A stretch of 64,000 nt of DNA, taken from assembly GCA_020634335.1 (NCBI GenBank), contig JACKBY010000010.1, forward strand, positions 62,001 to 126,000. Reading direction: 5' to 3'. A program made the translations under genes and the position numbers. Below the pieces are notes generated by a model. It did not search any database, was not told where the DNA came from, and was given only the letters and a program-made list of their open reading frames with translations. Of the stretch, positions 17,590 through 25,339 are shown in pieces. How positions within the stretch are numbered: position 1 is the stretch's first letter; each line of letters begins with the position of its first letter. The DNA is from Promineifilum sp. (GTDB lineage Bacteria > Chloroflexota > Anaerolineae > Promineifilales > Promineifilaceae).

Positions 17590-17964
17590 ATGGACGCCAA
17601 ACCGCCGGATTTCTATCAGCAAGTTTACGCCGTCGTGCGGCGCATCCCGCGCGGCCGCGTCACCAGCTACGGCCGCATCGCCGCCATGCTGGGGCGGCCA
17701 AACGCGGCCCGCGCCGTCGGCTACGCGTTGGCCGCGCTGGCCGGCAAGCGCCAACCCGACCCGCCCCTCCCCTGGTATCGGGTCATCAACCACGCCGGGC
17801 GCATTTCCACACCCGACATGGACGGCGGGGCCAGCCTGCAAATGAAACTCCTGCGCGCCGAGGGAGTGGCCGTCAGCGATGACCTCCGTGTCGATTTGAG
17901 TGTCTATTTGTGGGAAGGGCTGCACCTGATCGAGATCGACGACATCCTGGCGGGGCGGGAATGA
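17590..17964 (+). CDS. atl: alkyltransferase-like protein (ATL), MGMT family without the active cysteine
   Basis: Product of 124 residues matching the C-terminal DNA-binding domain of O6-methylguanine-DNA methyltransferase: YQQVYAVVRRIPRGRVTSYG, the helix with GRPNAARAVGYAL, and the active-site segment. In true methyltransferases this segment is P-C-H-R; here it is P-W-Y-R (LPWYRVINHAG), so the alkyl-accepting Cys is Trp, as in ATL proteins such as E. coli YbaZ (PWHR). ATLs bind O6-alkylguanine and channel it to nucleotide excision repair. The His-to-Tyr change is unusual. Its TGA overlaps the next gene's ATG (ATGA). Confidence 0.88.
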   Translation: MDAKPPDFYQQVYAVVRRIPRGRVTSYGRIAAMLGRPNAARAVGYALAALAGKRQPDPPLPWYRVINHAGRISTPDMDGGASLQMKLLRAEGVAVSDDLRVDLSVYLWEGLHLIEIDDILAGRE

Positions 17965-18974
17965 TTTTAGAAACCGGGTTTCCGGCACACAACATGAAAC
18001 TCATCATCCAGATCCCCTGCTACAACGAAGCCCAGACGCTGCCGGCGGTGCTGGCCGAATTGCCGCGCGCCATCCCCGGCATCGACTGCATCGAGACGCT
18101 GATCATCGACGACGGCAGCAGCGACGACACCGCGGCCGTGGCCCGGAGCCTGGGCGTGACCCACATCATTCGCCACCCGCGCAACCGGGGGCTGGCCCAG
18201 GCCTTCCAGACGGGCATCGACGCCTGCCTGCGACTGGGAGCCGGCGTCATCGTCCACACCGACGCCGACAACCAGTACCCCGGCCGCTACATCCCCGACC
18301 TGGTCGCGCCGGTGCTGGCCGGGCGGGCCGACATGGTCATCGGCGACAGGCAAGTGCGCACCATCGCCCACTTTTCCGGCCTGAAGAAGCGGATGTTGGG
18401 GCTGGGGAGCTGGATGGTGCGCAACGTCAGCGGCGTCAACGCCCCGGATCCCGTCAGTGGTTTTCGCGCCTACTCGCGCGAGGCGGCGCTGCGCTTCACT
18501 ATCCTGACCCGCTACAGCTACACGCTGGAAACGATCATCCAGGCGGGCAAGGGCGGGCTGGGCATCGAGAGCGTGCCGGTGACGACCAACCCACCGACGC
18601 GGCCGTCGCGCCTCCAGCGCAGCATGTGGCACTTCATCAAGGCCCAGGCGGGCACGATTCTGCGCCTCTATGCCTTCTACGAGCCGCTGCGGACGTTCAG
18701 CTACATCGCCGTGCCCTTCCTGCTGGCCGGAGCGGCGCTGTGGATTCGCTTCCTGATCAACTATCTCAGCGGCGAGAGCGGCGTCGGCCGCTTCGTGCAG
18801 TCGTTGACCCTGGGCACCGGCCTGCTGCTGGTGGGCACGCTCATCGTCCTGTTCGGCATCCAGGCCGACATCAGCGGCAAGCACCGGCAGTTGACGCAGG
18901 AGATGTTGTATCGGTTGAAGAAGATGGAGTTGGCTAAGGTGGGCGACCAGGTTCAAGTCGCCGATGATTTTTAA
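17961..18974 (+). CDS. family 2 glycosyltransferase (polyprenyl-phosphate sugar transferase type) with two C-terminal membrane helices
   Basis: Product of 337 residues. The GT-A domain shows IQIPCYNEAQTLP, LIIDDGSSDDT and a DxD-type HTDADNQYPG, then SGFRAYSREAAL. Two hydrophobic helices follow (FSYIAVPFLLAGAALWIRFL and LTLGTGLLLVGTLIVLFGI). The layout is like dolichol-phosphate mannose synthase/ArnC-type enzymes that load a sugar onto a lipid carrier. This could feed lipid-linked sugars to the GT-C-like membrane proteins of this window; that link is inference. ATG 17961 overlaps the preceding stop; ATG 17994 (MKLIIQIPCYNE) aligns better with typical family starts and is an alternative. Confidence 0.88.
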   Translation: MILETGFPAHNMKLIIQIPCYNEAQTLPAVLAELPRAIPGIDCIETLIIDDGSSDDTAAVARSLGVTHIIRHPRNRGLAQAFQTGIDACLRLGAGVIVHTDADNQYPGRYIPDLVAPVLAGRADMVIGDRQVRTIAHFSGLKKRMLGLGSWMVRNVSGVNAPDPVSGFRAYSREAALRFTILTRYSYTLETIIQAGKGGLGIESVPVTTNPPTRPSRLQRSMWHFIKAQAGTILRLYAFYEPLRTFSYIAVPFLLAGAALWIRFLINYLSGESGVGRFVQSLTLGTGLLLVGTLIVLFGIQADISGKHRQLTQEMLYRLKKMELAKVGDQVQVADDF

Positions 18975-19327
18975 GCGGTTCGTATCCTTAGCCTGCCGTT
19001 GTGATAGACGTAAAAATGATCTTGAAGGTCGTTAGCGTGGGTGTGGAGTATATAGTCAATAGCCTAGATTTTCTCTTGGCTTGTATGAGCTTCAAGTCGC
19101 AAGAGCAACGCACCCGAATGGCCTTGGCCGAAACGATAAACTAACTCGCCAAAGTCTTTATCCATCGTAATGACAAATCAGCCTGCAAGTAGACCGCGCT
19201 CCAGAATTACACTATCTGCCAGAGAAGGATCTATATCACGCACGGCAACAATGTCATAACCGTTATCACGTAACCATTGTTCCACAGCCTTGCCGACGTT
19301 TACATCAACAAGTAGTTGTAGGGTCAT
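18971..19327 (-). pseudogene. DUF5615 (PIN-like) toxin gene with two in-frame stops
   Basis: Minus-strand translation from ATG 19327 gives a full-length DUF5615 pattern of 118 codons: LLVDVNVGKAVEQWLRDNGY, VAVRDIDPSLADSVILERG, FVITMDKDFGELVY, then HSGALLLRLE and a final GRLRIRTA. A TGA interrupts codon 50 (19180-19178) and a TAG interrupts codon 88 (19066-19064); no frameshift is needed. DUF5615 proteins are PIN-like putative nucleases paired with DUF433 antitoxins (COG4634/COG2442). ATG follows the DUF433 stop by 2 bases. Its 3' end overlaps the GT2 stop region by four bases. Two different stop codons argue for decay rather than recoding. Confidence 0.85.
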
Positions 19328-19329
19328 CT

Positions 19330-19563
19330 TCAGATCGCCACAGGATACACTCGCGTGTCGCCGATCATCTCGGCCGCATACAACAATACGGCCGTCATAT
19401 CTTCTTGTTCAAGCTCAGGATAATCGACTAAAAGGTCTTCTGGCGAAACTCCGGCCGCCATTGCCCGCAAAATTTGTTCGACACGGATGCGCAACCCTCG
19501 GATGACGGGTTTGCCGCCAAGCACATCGTTGTCTATCGTGATCCGTTTATTTAACGCTTCCAT
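19330..19563 (-). CDS. DUF433 family antitoxin
   Basis: Product of 77 residues with the DUF433 core RITIDNDVLGGKPVIRGLRIRVEQIL and AAGVSPEDLLVDYPELEQED. Proteins of this family are predicted DNA-binding antitoxins encoded upstream of DUF5615 PIN-like toxins; that order is kept here. The frame is intact while the partner is broken, as often seen when the antitoxin outlives the toxin. GGGAG lies about 10 bases before the ATG. Lower GC than neighbouring genes suggests horizontal origin. Confidence 0.9.
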   Translation of the reverse strand: MEALNKRITIDNDVLGGKPVIRGLRIRVEQILRAMAAGVSPEDLLVDYPELEQEDMTAVLLYAAEMIGDTRVYPVAI

Positions 19564-19645
19564 TTGTCATCGTCTCCCAATAGCGACTTCAACAAAATTA
19601 TATCATGCGTTGGAACCGTTGGGCGCGGATGCGACACGTCGATGG

Positions 19646-19651
19646 TATAAT
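19646..19651 (+). promoter_or_regulatory. -10 box upstream of the lipoprotein gene
   Basis: TATAAT preceded by TGG lies 24 bases before ATG 19676. No -35 box at standard spacing is convincing (nearest TTGGGC at 21 bases). Confidence 0.4.
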
Positions 19652-19675
19652 GCGCGTAAGCAGCGGCTAATAAGC

Positions 19676-20221
19676 ATGTACCAACTTCCTGAAAATGATC
19701 GCCTCGCCCTTGCCCAACGATTAGTATCCCTCATCGGCGTAGCGGCCATCCTCGCCCTGACCGCCTGCGCCGGCGGGGCGGAGCAAACCCCCATGATCGA
19801 ACTCACCCTTGACCGCCCCCAAGGCAACACCGCCACAGTGACTCTCGGCGACGGCCGCGCCCTCATCGACGTGACCGACCAGGGGGGCATCAACGGCCTG
19901 AACGTGCGGCTGGTGGAAGGCGAATGGCCGGCGGAGATCGTCGTCCGGCTGCGGCTCCGCGGCCTGGAGCGGCTGGAGATCCACTACGGCGACGTCACCC
20001 TCGCCACCGGCCGCTCTAGCAACGACTCGCCCGACCCGCCGCTCATCCTCAGCGTTGTCGATGCCGACGGCCGCGTGCAAAGCGCCTCGCCGTCGGCCGA
20101 CATCTATTATCCCGACATCCTCAAGACCGATGACGGCTTCGACATCACCCTGCCGCCCCACTTCTTCCGCGACAACTACCCCTCGTTCTCGATGCAGTGG
20201 ATCGACTTCTACAGAAATTAG
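19676..20221 (+). CDS. putative lipoprotein of unknown function
   Basis: Product of 181 residues. A hydrophobic stretch (LVSLIGVAAILALTAC) ends in a lipobox LTAC, so the mature protein probably starts at Cys and is tethered outside the membrane. The rest is acidic and beta-rich, with GDGRALIDVTDQGGINGLNV and a C-terminal PPHFFRDNYPSFSMQWIDFYR that looks like a conserved end. I recognise no family. Start ATG 19676 sits after a TATAAT box; upstream in-frame codons lie before that box and are not used. Directly after its stop comes a heptad-repeat hairpin. Confidence 0.72.
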   Translation: MYQLPENDRLALAQRLVSLIGVAAILALTACAGGAEQTPMIELTLDRPQGNTATVTLGDGRALIDVTDQGGINGLNVRLVEGEWPAEIVVRLRLRGLERLEIHYGDVTLATGRSSNDSPDPPLILSVVDADGRVQSASPSADIYYPDILKTDDGFDITLPPHFFRDNYPSFSMQWIDFYRN

Positions 20222-20223
20222 GC

Positions 20224-20303
20224 ATGACGAGTGACGAATGAAAGAAAGCAATCCCCCAATTCGTCACTCGTCATTCGTCATTCGTCACTCACCATTCGTC
20301 ATT
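20224..20303. repeat. heptad palindromic repeat (TGACGAAT / ATTCGTCA family)
   Basis: Left arm ATGACGAGTGACGAATG and right arm built from ATTCGTCACTCGTCATTCGTCA, separated by a short A/C-rich loop. It fills the space between two converging genes: the lipoprotein stop is 3 bases to the left, and the stop codon of the secreted protein at 20302 lies inside its right edge. Same family as elements at 35554, 38053, 44145, 44693, 47644 and 51708. Confidence 0.85.
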
Positions 20304-21099
20304 ACCTTCCCTGCCACCAGTCATTGCGCGAGCGGGGGTCCATGAAGCTGCCGGAGTCGCGGACGGCGATCTGGATCTCGTTGCCCAGCGCGCGGCCGAA
20401 CGGCTGGTGGCCGCGCAGCGCCGGCAGTTCGTCGCGCCCGGCGGCGTGCAACTGCCGGTAGAGCGCCAGCAGGTCGGGGTCGACGCAGACGCCGTCAATG
20501 TGGATGACATAGCCGGGGAAGTTGTCCTCGCGGCCGACGTGGAGCGTGATGTCCGACTCCCCGGCAAACATGACCATGTACTCGTAGCCCCCGCCGATGT
20601 CATAGCCGGAGTCGGGCGTATAGATCGTCTCGCCCGGCTTCACGCCCATGCCCAGCACGGTCGCTTCCCAGCGCGAGTAGGTATCCAGGCGGCAATCACA
20701 GCCCTCGTCCCAGCGATAGCGTTGATAGGTGCTGGTGAAAGCCGGCGTCCGCCGGTCGGCAAACAGGCCGGGAAATTGGGGCGCTTTCGTGTCGAACACG
20801 GCCCCCAGCACCACCAGCTTGCGCGGGGCATTGTTCTTCTTGTAGCCCCGATAGCTCAGATTGAGATTCTCGTCCCGGTCGGGATCGACCGCCAGCGACG
20901 GCCCATCGACGGTCAGCGAATGGTAATTCGTGTTGGGCAGCTCGCAGGCGGCGGCCGGCGGCCGGCCGCCCAGCAGAGCGGGCAGGTAATGCTTCTTGCC
21001 GTTCTGGGCCTCGGCTTCGGCCGCCGTCAGGCCCAACAGGCCCAGTAACACCACCAGGGCCACAAACAGCCCTCTTTGGGAATTGATCACGACGCTCAT
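20302..21099 (-). CDS. secreted protein of unknown function
   Basis: Product of 265 residues with a cleavable signal (GLFVALVVLLGLLGLTAAEAEAQ). The mature part starts NGKKHYLPALLGG and contains five cysteines, three in the short segment CELPN...WDEGCDCRLD. Later strands include GGGYEYMVMFAGESDITLHVG and DNFPGYVIHIDGVCVDP. No catalytic motif or known family is recognised; it may be a beta-sandwich binding protein. GGAGG lies 9 bases before ATG 21099 and decides the start. It stands alone and converges on the lipoprotein gene. Confidence 0.72.
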   Translation of the reverse strand: MSVVINSQRGLFVALVVLLGLLGLTAAEAEAQNGKKHYLPALLGGRPPAAACELPNTNYHSLTVDGPSLAVDPDRDENLNLSYRGYKKNNAPRKLVVLGAVFDTKAPQFPGLFADRRTPAFTSTYQRYRWDEGCDCRLDTYSRWEATVLGMGVKPGETIYTPDSGYDIGGGYEYMVMFAGESDITLHVGREDNFPGYVIHIDGVCVDPDLLALYRQLHAAGRDELPALRGHQPFGRALGNEIQIAVRDSGSFMDPRSRNDWWQGR

Positions 21100-21132
21100 G
21101 TGCGTACTACCTCCATGAGTTTCGGCCGCGCC

Positions 21133-21163
21133 TTGTGGAGCATCGGCCGGGCCGGAGTATAAT
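21133..21163 (+). promoter_or_regulatory. promoter of HD hydrolase-trpD operon
   Basis: TTGTGG (21133-21138), 19-base spacer and a consensus TATAAT (21158-21163), 25 bases before ATG 21189. Spacer is longer than ideal. Confidence 0.5.
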
Positions 21164-21188
21164 GACCCCCTAGTAAAAAGGAAGGGTG

Positions 21189-21824
21189 ATGAATCAGACA
21201 CTCATTGAAAACCAACGATTGGCGCGGCAGCTCGATTTCCTGATCGAAATGGACCGCCTGAAGGGCGTCCTGCGGCGCTCGCCGCTGGCCGACGGCTCGC
21301 GGGTCGAAAATTCGGCCGAGCACAGCTGGCATCTGGCGCTGATGGCGATTGTTCTGTCGGCCTGCGCCGACGAGCCGGTGGACGCGGCCCACGTCATCCG
21401 CATGCTGCTGGTGCACGACATCGTGGAGATCGACGCCGGCGACACCTATGCCTATGACGCCGCCGGCAACCGGGACAAGGCCGCGCGCGAACAACGAGCC
21501 GCCGACCGGCTCTTCGGCCTGCTGCCCGACGACCAGGCCGCCGATCTGCGCGCCCTGTGGGACGAGTTCGAGGCCCGCGCCACCCCCGAAGCCCGGTTCG
21601 CCAACGCCCTCGACCGCCTCAGCCCGCTGCTGCACAACTACCTCAACGACGGCCGCGTCTGGCGGGAGCACGGCGTGGCCCTGGATCAGGTGCGCCGGCG
21701 CATGGCCCCCGTAGCCGAAGGTTCGGCCGTGTTGGGGGCCGTGGTCGAGGCGTTGCTGGCCGATTCACAAGCGCGAGGATTATTTGACGCGGCCGAGCCG
21801 GAGCCGGCCGGGGAGCGTGTCTGA
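21189..21824 (+). CDS. HD domain phosphohydrolase (YfbR/HDDC2-like)
   Basis: Product of 211 residues with the HD metal ligands: His in SAEHSWHLALMA, the HD pair in LLVHDIVEIDAGD, and a later Asp in ANALDRLSPLLHNY. This is the HD_3/HDDC2 subgroup, which includes 5'-deoxynucleotidases. GGAAGG lies a few bases upstream of ATG 21189. The TGA overlaps the trpD start (TGATG), so the two are translated as a pair. A role in tryptophan synthesis is not known for this family; nucleotide or PRPP-related housekeeping is possible. Confidence 0.86.
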   Translation: MNQTLIENQRLARQLDFLIEMDRLKGVLRRSPLADGSRVENSAEHSWHLALMAIVLSACADEPVDAAHVIRMLLVHDIVEIDAGDTYAYDAAGNRDKAAREQRAADRLFGLLPDDQAADLRALWDEFEARATPEARFANALDRLSPLLHNYLNDGRVWREHGVALDQVRRRMAPVAEGSAVLGAVVEALLADSQARGLFDAAEPEPAGERV

Positions 21825-22846
21825 TGCCTCTGAAAACAGCCATCGACCGGGTCATCAACGGACGCTCCCTGAGTTTCGACGAAGCAGCGGCGGCGATGGA
21901 CGTCATCATGGACGGCGCGGCCACCCCGGCCCAGATCGGCAGCTATCTGACCGCGCTGCGCATGAAGGGCGAGACGGTCGAGGAGATTGCCGGCAGCGCC
22001 CATTCCATGCGCCGCCACGTGATTGCCGTTGACGTCGCTCTGGAACAGGGCGACGTGTTGATCGATACCTGCGGCACGGGCGGCGACGGCAAGCACACCT
22101 TCAACATCTCCACCACGACCGCCTTTGTCATCGCCGGAGCAGGGCGCAAGGTCGCCAAACACGGCAACCGCGCCGCCAGCAGCCGCAGCGGCTCGGCCGA
22201 CGTGCTGCTGGCGCTGGGCGGCAACCTCGACCTCGACGCCGCGCAGGTCGCCGAATGCATCGAAGATGTCGGCATCGGCTTTTTATATGCCCTTAACCAC
22301 CACCCGGCCATGCGCCACGCCATCGGCCCGCGGCGCGAGCTGGGCCAGCGCACCATCTTCAACCTCCTCGGTCCGCTGACCAACCCGGCCGCGGCCGGCC
22401 ACCAGCTCATGGGCGTCTATGACCCGGCGCTGACCGAGACGCTGGCCGACGTGCTGCGGGCGCTGGGCAGCCAGGCGGCCTACGTCGTCCACGGAGCCGA
22501 CGGGCTGGACGAGCTATCGACGACCGGTGTCAACCGCATCAGCGCCCTGCGCGACGGCGTGGTGGCGACCTTCGATTTCGACCCGGCCGCCATCGGCCTG
22601 CCGCGCGCCCGCCTCGACGACCTGCTGGGCGGCGCGCCGGAGCAGAACGCGGCCATCGCCCGCGAGGTGCTGGGCGGCTACGACCGCGGCCCCCGGCGCG
22701 ACATCGTCCTGCTCAACGCGGCGGCGGCGCTCAGCCTGGAGTCGGGCGACTGGGCCGCCGGGCTGCGGGCCGCGGCCGAAGCCATCGACAGCGGCGCGGC
22801 CCTGGACACACTCGATAACTGGGTGGGGATGACGAACAGTTTCTGA
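21824..22846 (+). CDS. trpD: anthranilate phosphoribosyltransferase
   Basis: Product of 340 residues, normal length. It joins anthranilate to PRPP in the second step of tryptophan synthesis. Diagnostic motifs: DTCGTGGDGKHTFNIST (PRPP and Mg binding), VAKHGNRAASSRSGSADVL (anthranilate/PRPP loop; usual form KHGNRAVSS), and GPRRELGQRTIFNLLGPLTNPA. It starts inside the HD gene stop codon. trpC follows about 300 bases later with its own promoter; trpE, G, F, B and A are not in this window. Confidence 0.96.
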   Translation: MPLKTAIDRVINGRSLSFDEAAAAMDVIMDGAATPAQIGSYLTALRMKGETVEEIAGSAHSMRRHVIAVDVALEQGDVLIDTCGTGGDGKHTFNISTTTAFVIAGAGRKVAKHGNRAASSRSGSADVLLALGGNLDLDAAQVAECIEDVGIGFLYALNHHPAMRHAIGPRRELGQRTIFNLLGPLTNPAAAGHQLMGVYDPALTETLADVLRALGSQAAYVVHGADGLDELSTTGVNRISALRDGVVATFDFDPAAIGLPRARLDDLLGGAPEQNAAIAREVLGGYDRGPRRDIVLLNAAAALSLESGDWAAGLRAAAEAIDSGAALDTLDNWVGMTNSF

Positions 22847-22940
22847 TAGATCGCGTGCCGGCCCGCACGGGTTCAAACCCGCCGCCGGCAAGCAAAAGCG
22901 GAAAAGGCAACAGCTTTCAGATTCCCCATCTTCCCGGCCA

Positions 22941-22995
22941 GTTTTTTCAGTAATCGGCCGCTCGCGGCTTCCGGATAAGAATCCGGTGCCACATT
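22941..22995. repeat. dispersed element, CCGGATAAGAATCCGG type
   Basis: Starts TTTTTTCAGTAATCGGCCGCTCG and contains the palindrome CCGGATAAGAATCCGG. The TTTTCAGTAAT...CGCTC portion matches the element at 30670, and the palindrome matches those at 48802 and 63485. It lies in the 296-base gap between trpD and trpC. Confidence 0.65.
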
Positions 22996-23038
22996 GCTAA
23001 TCGACTGACGACTGCAAAGCCCTGTCCTCCCGACGGCT

Positions 23039-23069
23039 TTGATAGATCCCCCTTGATGTATGGTATACT
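23039..23069 (+). promoter_or_regulatory. promoter of trpC
   Basis: TTGATA (23039-23044), 19-base spacer, TATACT (23064-23069) preceded by TGG. The predicted start is near 23076, which leaves a leader of about 67 bases holding a 16-codon open frame. Confidence 0.5.
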
Positions 23070-23087
23070 ATTCGCCAGGCGAGAGAT

Positions 23088-23138
23088 ATGACCACGGATA
23101 CCATGACCCCCCAGGCCACCATCGACCCCATTGAGTAA
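23088..23138 (+). CDS. possible 16-residue leader peptide before trpC
   Basis: ATG 23088 to TAA 23138 encodes MTTDTMTPQATIDPIE. It ends 4 bases before the trpC ATG, and a purine-rich AGGCGAGAG precedes it. It contains no Trp codon, so classical attenuation is not supported; coupling to trpC translation is possible. trpC itself has no good ribosome site. Confidence 0.3.
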   Translation: MTTDTMTPQATIDPIE

Positions 23139-23142
23139 TCAT

Positions 23143-23967
23143 ATGAGCGTCACCAACCTCGCCAAACGTCGCGGCGAAATGCTCGACGAGATCATGGCCC
23201 ACCACCGCGAGAACCTGCCCAAGGTGATGGCCGACGTGCCCTTTGCCGACGTGCGGGCTATGGCCGCTGTGGCCCCGCCGCCGCGCGACTTCGCCGCCGC
23301 CGTCCGCGCCCCCGGCGTCTCGCTCATCGCCGAGTGCAAGAAGGCCTCGCCCAGCAAGGGGCTGCTGGTTCACAATTATGACCCCGTGCGGCTGGCACGG
23401 CTCTACGAGAAGACCGGCGCGCGGGCCATCTCCGTGCTGACCGACGCCCGCCACTTCCAGGGCGCGCTGGCCCACTTGCGCGATGTGCGCGAAGCCGTGG
23501 GCCTGCCCGTGCTGCGCAAGGACTTTATGTTCCACCCCTACCAGCTCTACGAGGCGCGCGTGGCCGGGGCCGACGCCGTGCTGCTCATCGCCACCGTGCT
23601 GAGCGACACGGAATTGCGCGAGTTGTCGGCGCTGGCCCGCAAGCTGGGCATGGCGGCGCTGATCGAGGTGCACAGCGAGGAAGAATTGGCCCGCGTGCTG
23701 CCGCTCGACCCCGCCATCATCGGCGTCAACAATCGCAACTTGCAGACCTTCGAGGTCGATTTCGACAACACCGCCCGGCTGCGCGCCCTCATCCCGCCGG
23801 CGATCGCCGTGGTCGGCGAGAGCGGGATCAAGTCGCCCGACGACGTGCGGGCCATGCGAGCCGCCGCGGTCGATGCCGTGCTGGTGGGCGAGGCGCTGGT
23901 GCGCAGCAAGGACATCGGCGGCATGACCAAGGCCCTGGTGGCCGCCGGTGCAGCGCCGGCGGCCTGA
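23143..23967 (+). CDS. trpC: indole-3-glycerol phosphate synthase
   Basis: Product of 274 residues, a single TIM-barrel enzyme closing the indole ring in tryptophan synthesis. Conserved segments: LIAECKKASPSKGLL (catalytic Glu and Lys), VLTDARHFQGAL, LPVLRKDFMFHPYQ (catalytic Lys), GVNNRNLQTFEVD and AVVGESGIKSPDDV. ATG 23143 is chosen by alignment to the family; a TTG at 23131 is in frame. No PRA isomerase (trpF) domain is fused. Confidence 0.96.
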   Translation: MSVTNLAKRRGEMLDEIMAHHRENLPKVMADVPFADVRAMAAVAPPPRDFAAAVRAPGVSLIAECKKASPSKGLLVHNYDPVRLARLYEKTGARAISVLTDARHFQGALAHLRDVREAVGLPVLRKDFMFHPYQLYEARVAGADAVLLIATVLSDTELRELSALARKLGMAALIEVHSEEELARVLPLDPAIIGVNNRNLQTFEVDFDNTARLRALIPPAIAVVGESGIKSPDDVRAMRAAAVDAVLVGEALVRSKDIGGMTKALVAAGAAPAA

Positions 23968-23988
23968 CTTATCAAATTCGGATAGACG

Positions 23989-24062
23989 GTAGGGGCGGGA
24001 CAGGGCGGCCGAACGGCTTTGGTCATCTAAACCCCTCTCATCGCCGCCCAGTCTCGCCCCCC
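23989..24062. repeat. GTAGGGGCGGGACAGGGCGGCC family element
   Basis: Left arm GTAGGGGCGGGACAGGGCGG and an imperfect complementary right arm GCCGCCCAGTCTCGCCCC about 35 bases on. The same layout occurs at 43275 and 55361. Confidence 0.7.
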
Positions 24063-24085
24063 TCTTCTCCCATACAGAAAGGTGA

Positions 24086-24139
24086 GACAAGCGGCGAACA
24101 ACGGCTCCGATGAACAGACAAAACCTCTCGCCGCTTGTC
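24086..24139. terminator. long-loop inverted repeat between converging genes
   Basis: Perfect 12-base arms GACAAGCGGCGA (24086-24097) and TCGCCGCTTGTC (24128-24139) with a 30-base loop, between trpC and the MBL-fold gene. A bidirectional terminator or an RNA hairpin is possible; there is no clear T tract, only pyrimidine-rich DNA afterwards. Confidence 0.45.
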
Positions 24140-24165
24140 CTGCCCCCTCTTCCCCCTTGACCCAT

Positions 24166-24924
24166 TTACTGATAAAAGCCGGTCAGGTCGAGCGCATCGC
24201 CGGGGGCCAGGACGCGCACCGCCACGTCGGGGGCCAGGTCGTGGGCGAATTGGGCGAAGGTGTGGGGCGGCTGGCGCACCAGATGGGGCAGAAGCGGCCG
24301 CAAGCCCACCGGAAAGTACGTCCCCCAGTGGATAGGAATAGCCAGCGACGGCCGCAGCAGCTCCAGCGCCTGCGCCGCGCGATAGGGATCCAGATGGCCC
24401 GCGCCCAGCGTCGGCCCCCAGCCCCACACCGGCAGCAAGGCCACGTCCAGCCCCAACCCGATGTCGGCCATTCCGGCGAACAGATCAGTATCGCCGGTGA
24501 AATAGATGCGGCGGCTGCCGTTGATGACGTAACCCAGGCAGTCGGTCCTGGGCCGGCCGGGCAGCGGTCGCGCCGGATGGTTGGCCGGGGTGGCCGTGAT
24601 GTCGACGCCCTGGATACACAGTGTCTCCCCCACGGCCATCTCCACCACCTGCTTGAAGCCGTGGCGCGCCAGGTAGCCGGCCGCGCCGCGCGGAGCGACG
24701 ACGAGCTGCGCGGTTCCCAGGCGGCGCATCGACCGCAAATGCAGATGATCGGCGTGGAGATGGGAGAGGAGAACGGCGTCAAGGTGGGGCGCGTCCAGAT
24801 CGGGCACGACCGACGTGCGCAGCAAGTGGCTGACGCGCGGCGTCAGCAGCGGGTCGGTCAGCAGGCGCAGGCCATCGATCTCGATGAGGATCGTGGCATG
24901 GCCGACGTAGGTGAGTTGGTTCAC
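24166..24924 (-). CDS. MBL-fold metal-dependent hydrolase
   Basis: Product of 252 residues. The metallo-beta-lactamase signature LLSHLHADHLHLRS (HxHxDH) is present, with TPANHPARP, FTGDTDLF (metal Asp) and IPIHWGTYFP (terminal His). It resembles the UlaG/RomA-like branch (YP-[TG]-D motifs), whose members act on phosphodiesters, lactones or N-acyl phosphatidylethanolamine. Starts at GTG 24924 with no clear ribosome site; the small membrane protein gene ends 42 bases upstream on the same strand, so cotranscription is likely. Confidence 0.88.
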   Translation of the reverse strand: MNQLTYVGHATILIEIDGLRLLTDPLLTPRVSHLLRTSVVPDLDAPHLDAVLLSHLHADHLHLRSMRRLGTAQLVVAPRGAAGYLARHGFKQVVEMAVGETLCIQGVDITATPANHPARPLPGRPRTDCLGYVINGSRRIYFTGDTDLFAGMADIGLGLDVALLPVWGWGPTLGAGHLDPYRAAQALELLRPSLAIPIHWGTYFPVGLRPLLPHLVRQPPHTFAQFAHDLAPDVAVRVLAPGDALDLTGFYQ

Positions 24925-24966
24925 GATAGGTTGCCGCCGGGTAGCGTCGATACGAATTCGCGCGGG

Positions 24967-25164
24967 CTAGCGGCCCGGAAACAGGATCGTGTCGACCAGC
25001 ACTTTGCCCATGTAGACCACGAAGACGAAGATGGTGGCCGGGACCTGCCAATAGAGGAACCAGCTCGGCGTCCAGCCGGGCAGCGGGGCCACGGCGATGA
25101 CGAACGTCACGGCCGCGGCCACAAGCAATCGCCGCCCAAATTTCCCCCAGTTACGTTGCTTCAT
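24967..25164 (-). CDS. small two-helix membrane protein
   Basis: Product of 65 residues: a basic start (MKQRNWGKFGRR) followed by two hydrophobic helices (LLVAAAVTFVIAVAPLPGW and WQVPATIFVFVVYMGKVLV), separated by a Pro/Trp turn, ending in FPGR. It looks like a DUF4212/sodium-symporter small-subunit type or similar, but I cannot name it firmly. It is followed by the MBL-fold gene on the same strand. The 175 bases upstream of it hold fragments of the CACAGATT-type repeat and no other gene. Confidence 0.7.
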   Translation of the reverse strand: MKQRNWGKFGRRLLVAAAVTFVIAVAPLPGWTPSWFLYWQVPATIFVFVVYMGKVLVDTILFPGR

Positions 25165-25339
25165 GATGTTTCAGATTCGGCCACGGACTTCACGGACAAA
25201 ACAGCTCGTTGCTCTGTTACAAAAAACAGAATCCACGAACGGCACAGATTAAGACCATTAGTTGTGGAAACCTTTCTTCAATCGGTGAAATCCTTGTAAT
25301 CTGTGGCCTTCTCCTTCTGGAAAGCCGCAGCCATTCCCC

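Noticed and set aside
19064..19180. TGA in the DUF5615 gene as selenocysteine or recoded codon
   Set aside because: No SECIS-like hairpin follows, Cys is not conserved at this position in the family, and a second stop (TAG) lies downstream.
22860..22905. GGGTTCAAACCC resembles a tRNA T-arm
   Set aside because: The stem beyond four pairs does not close, no anticodon arm fits upstream, and the region there is the end of trpD. It is better explained as part of a palindromic repeat.
23088..23138. Trp attenuator before trpC
   Set aside because: Leader peptide has no Trp codon, and no alternative terminator/antiterminator stems with a T tract are visible.
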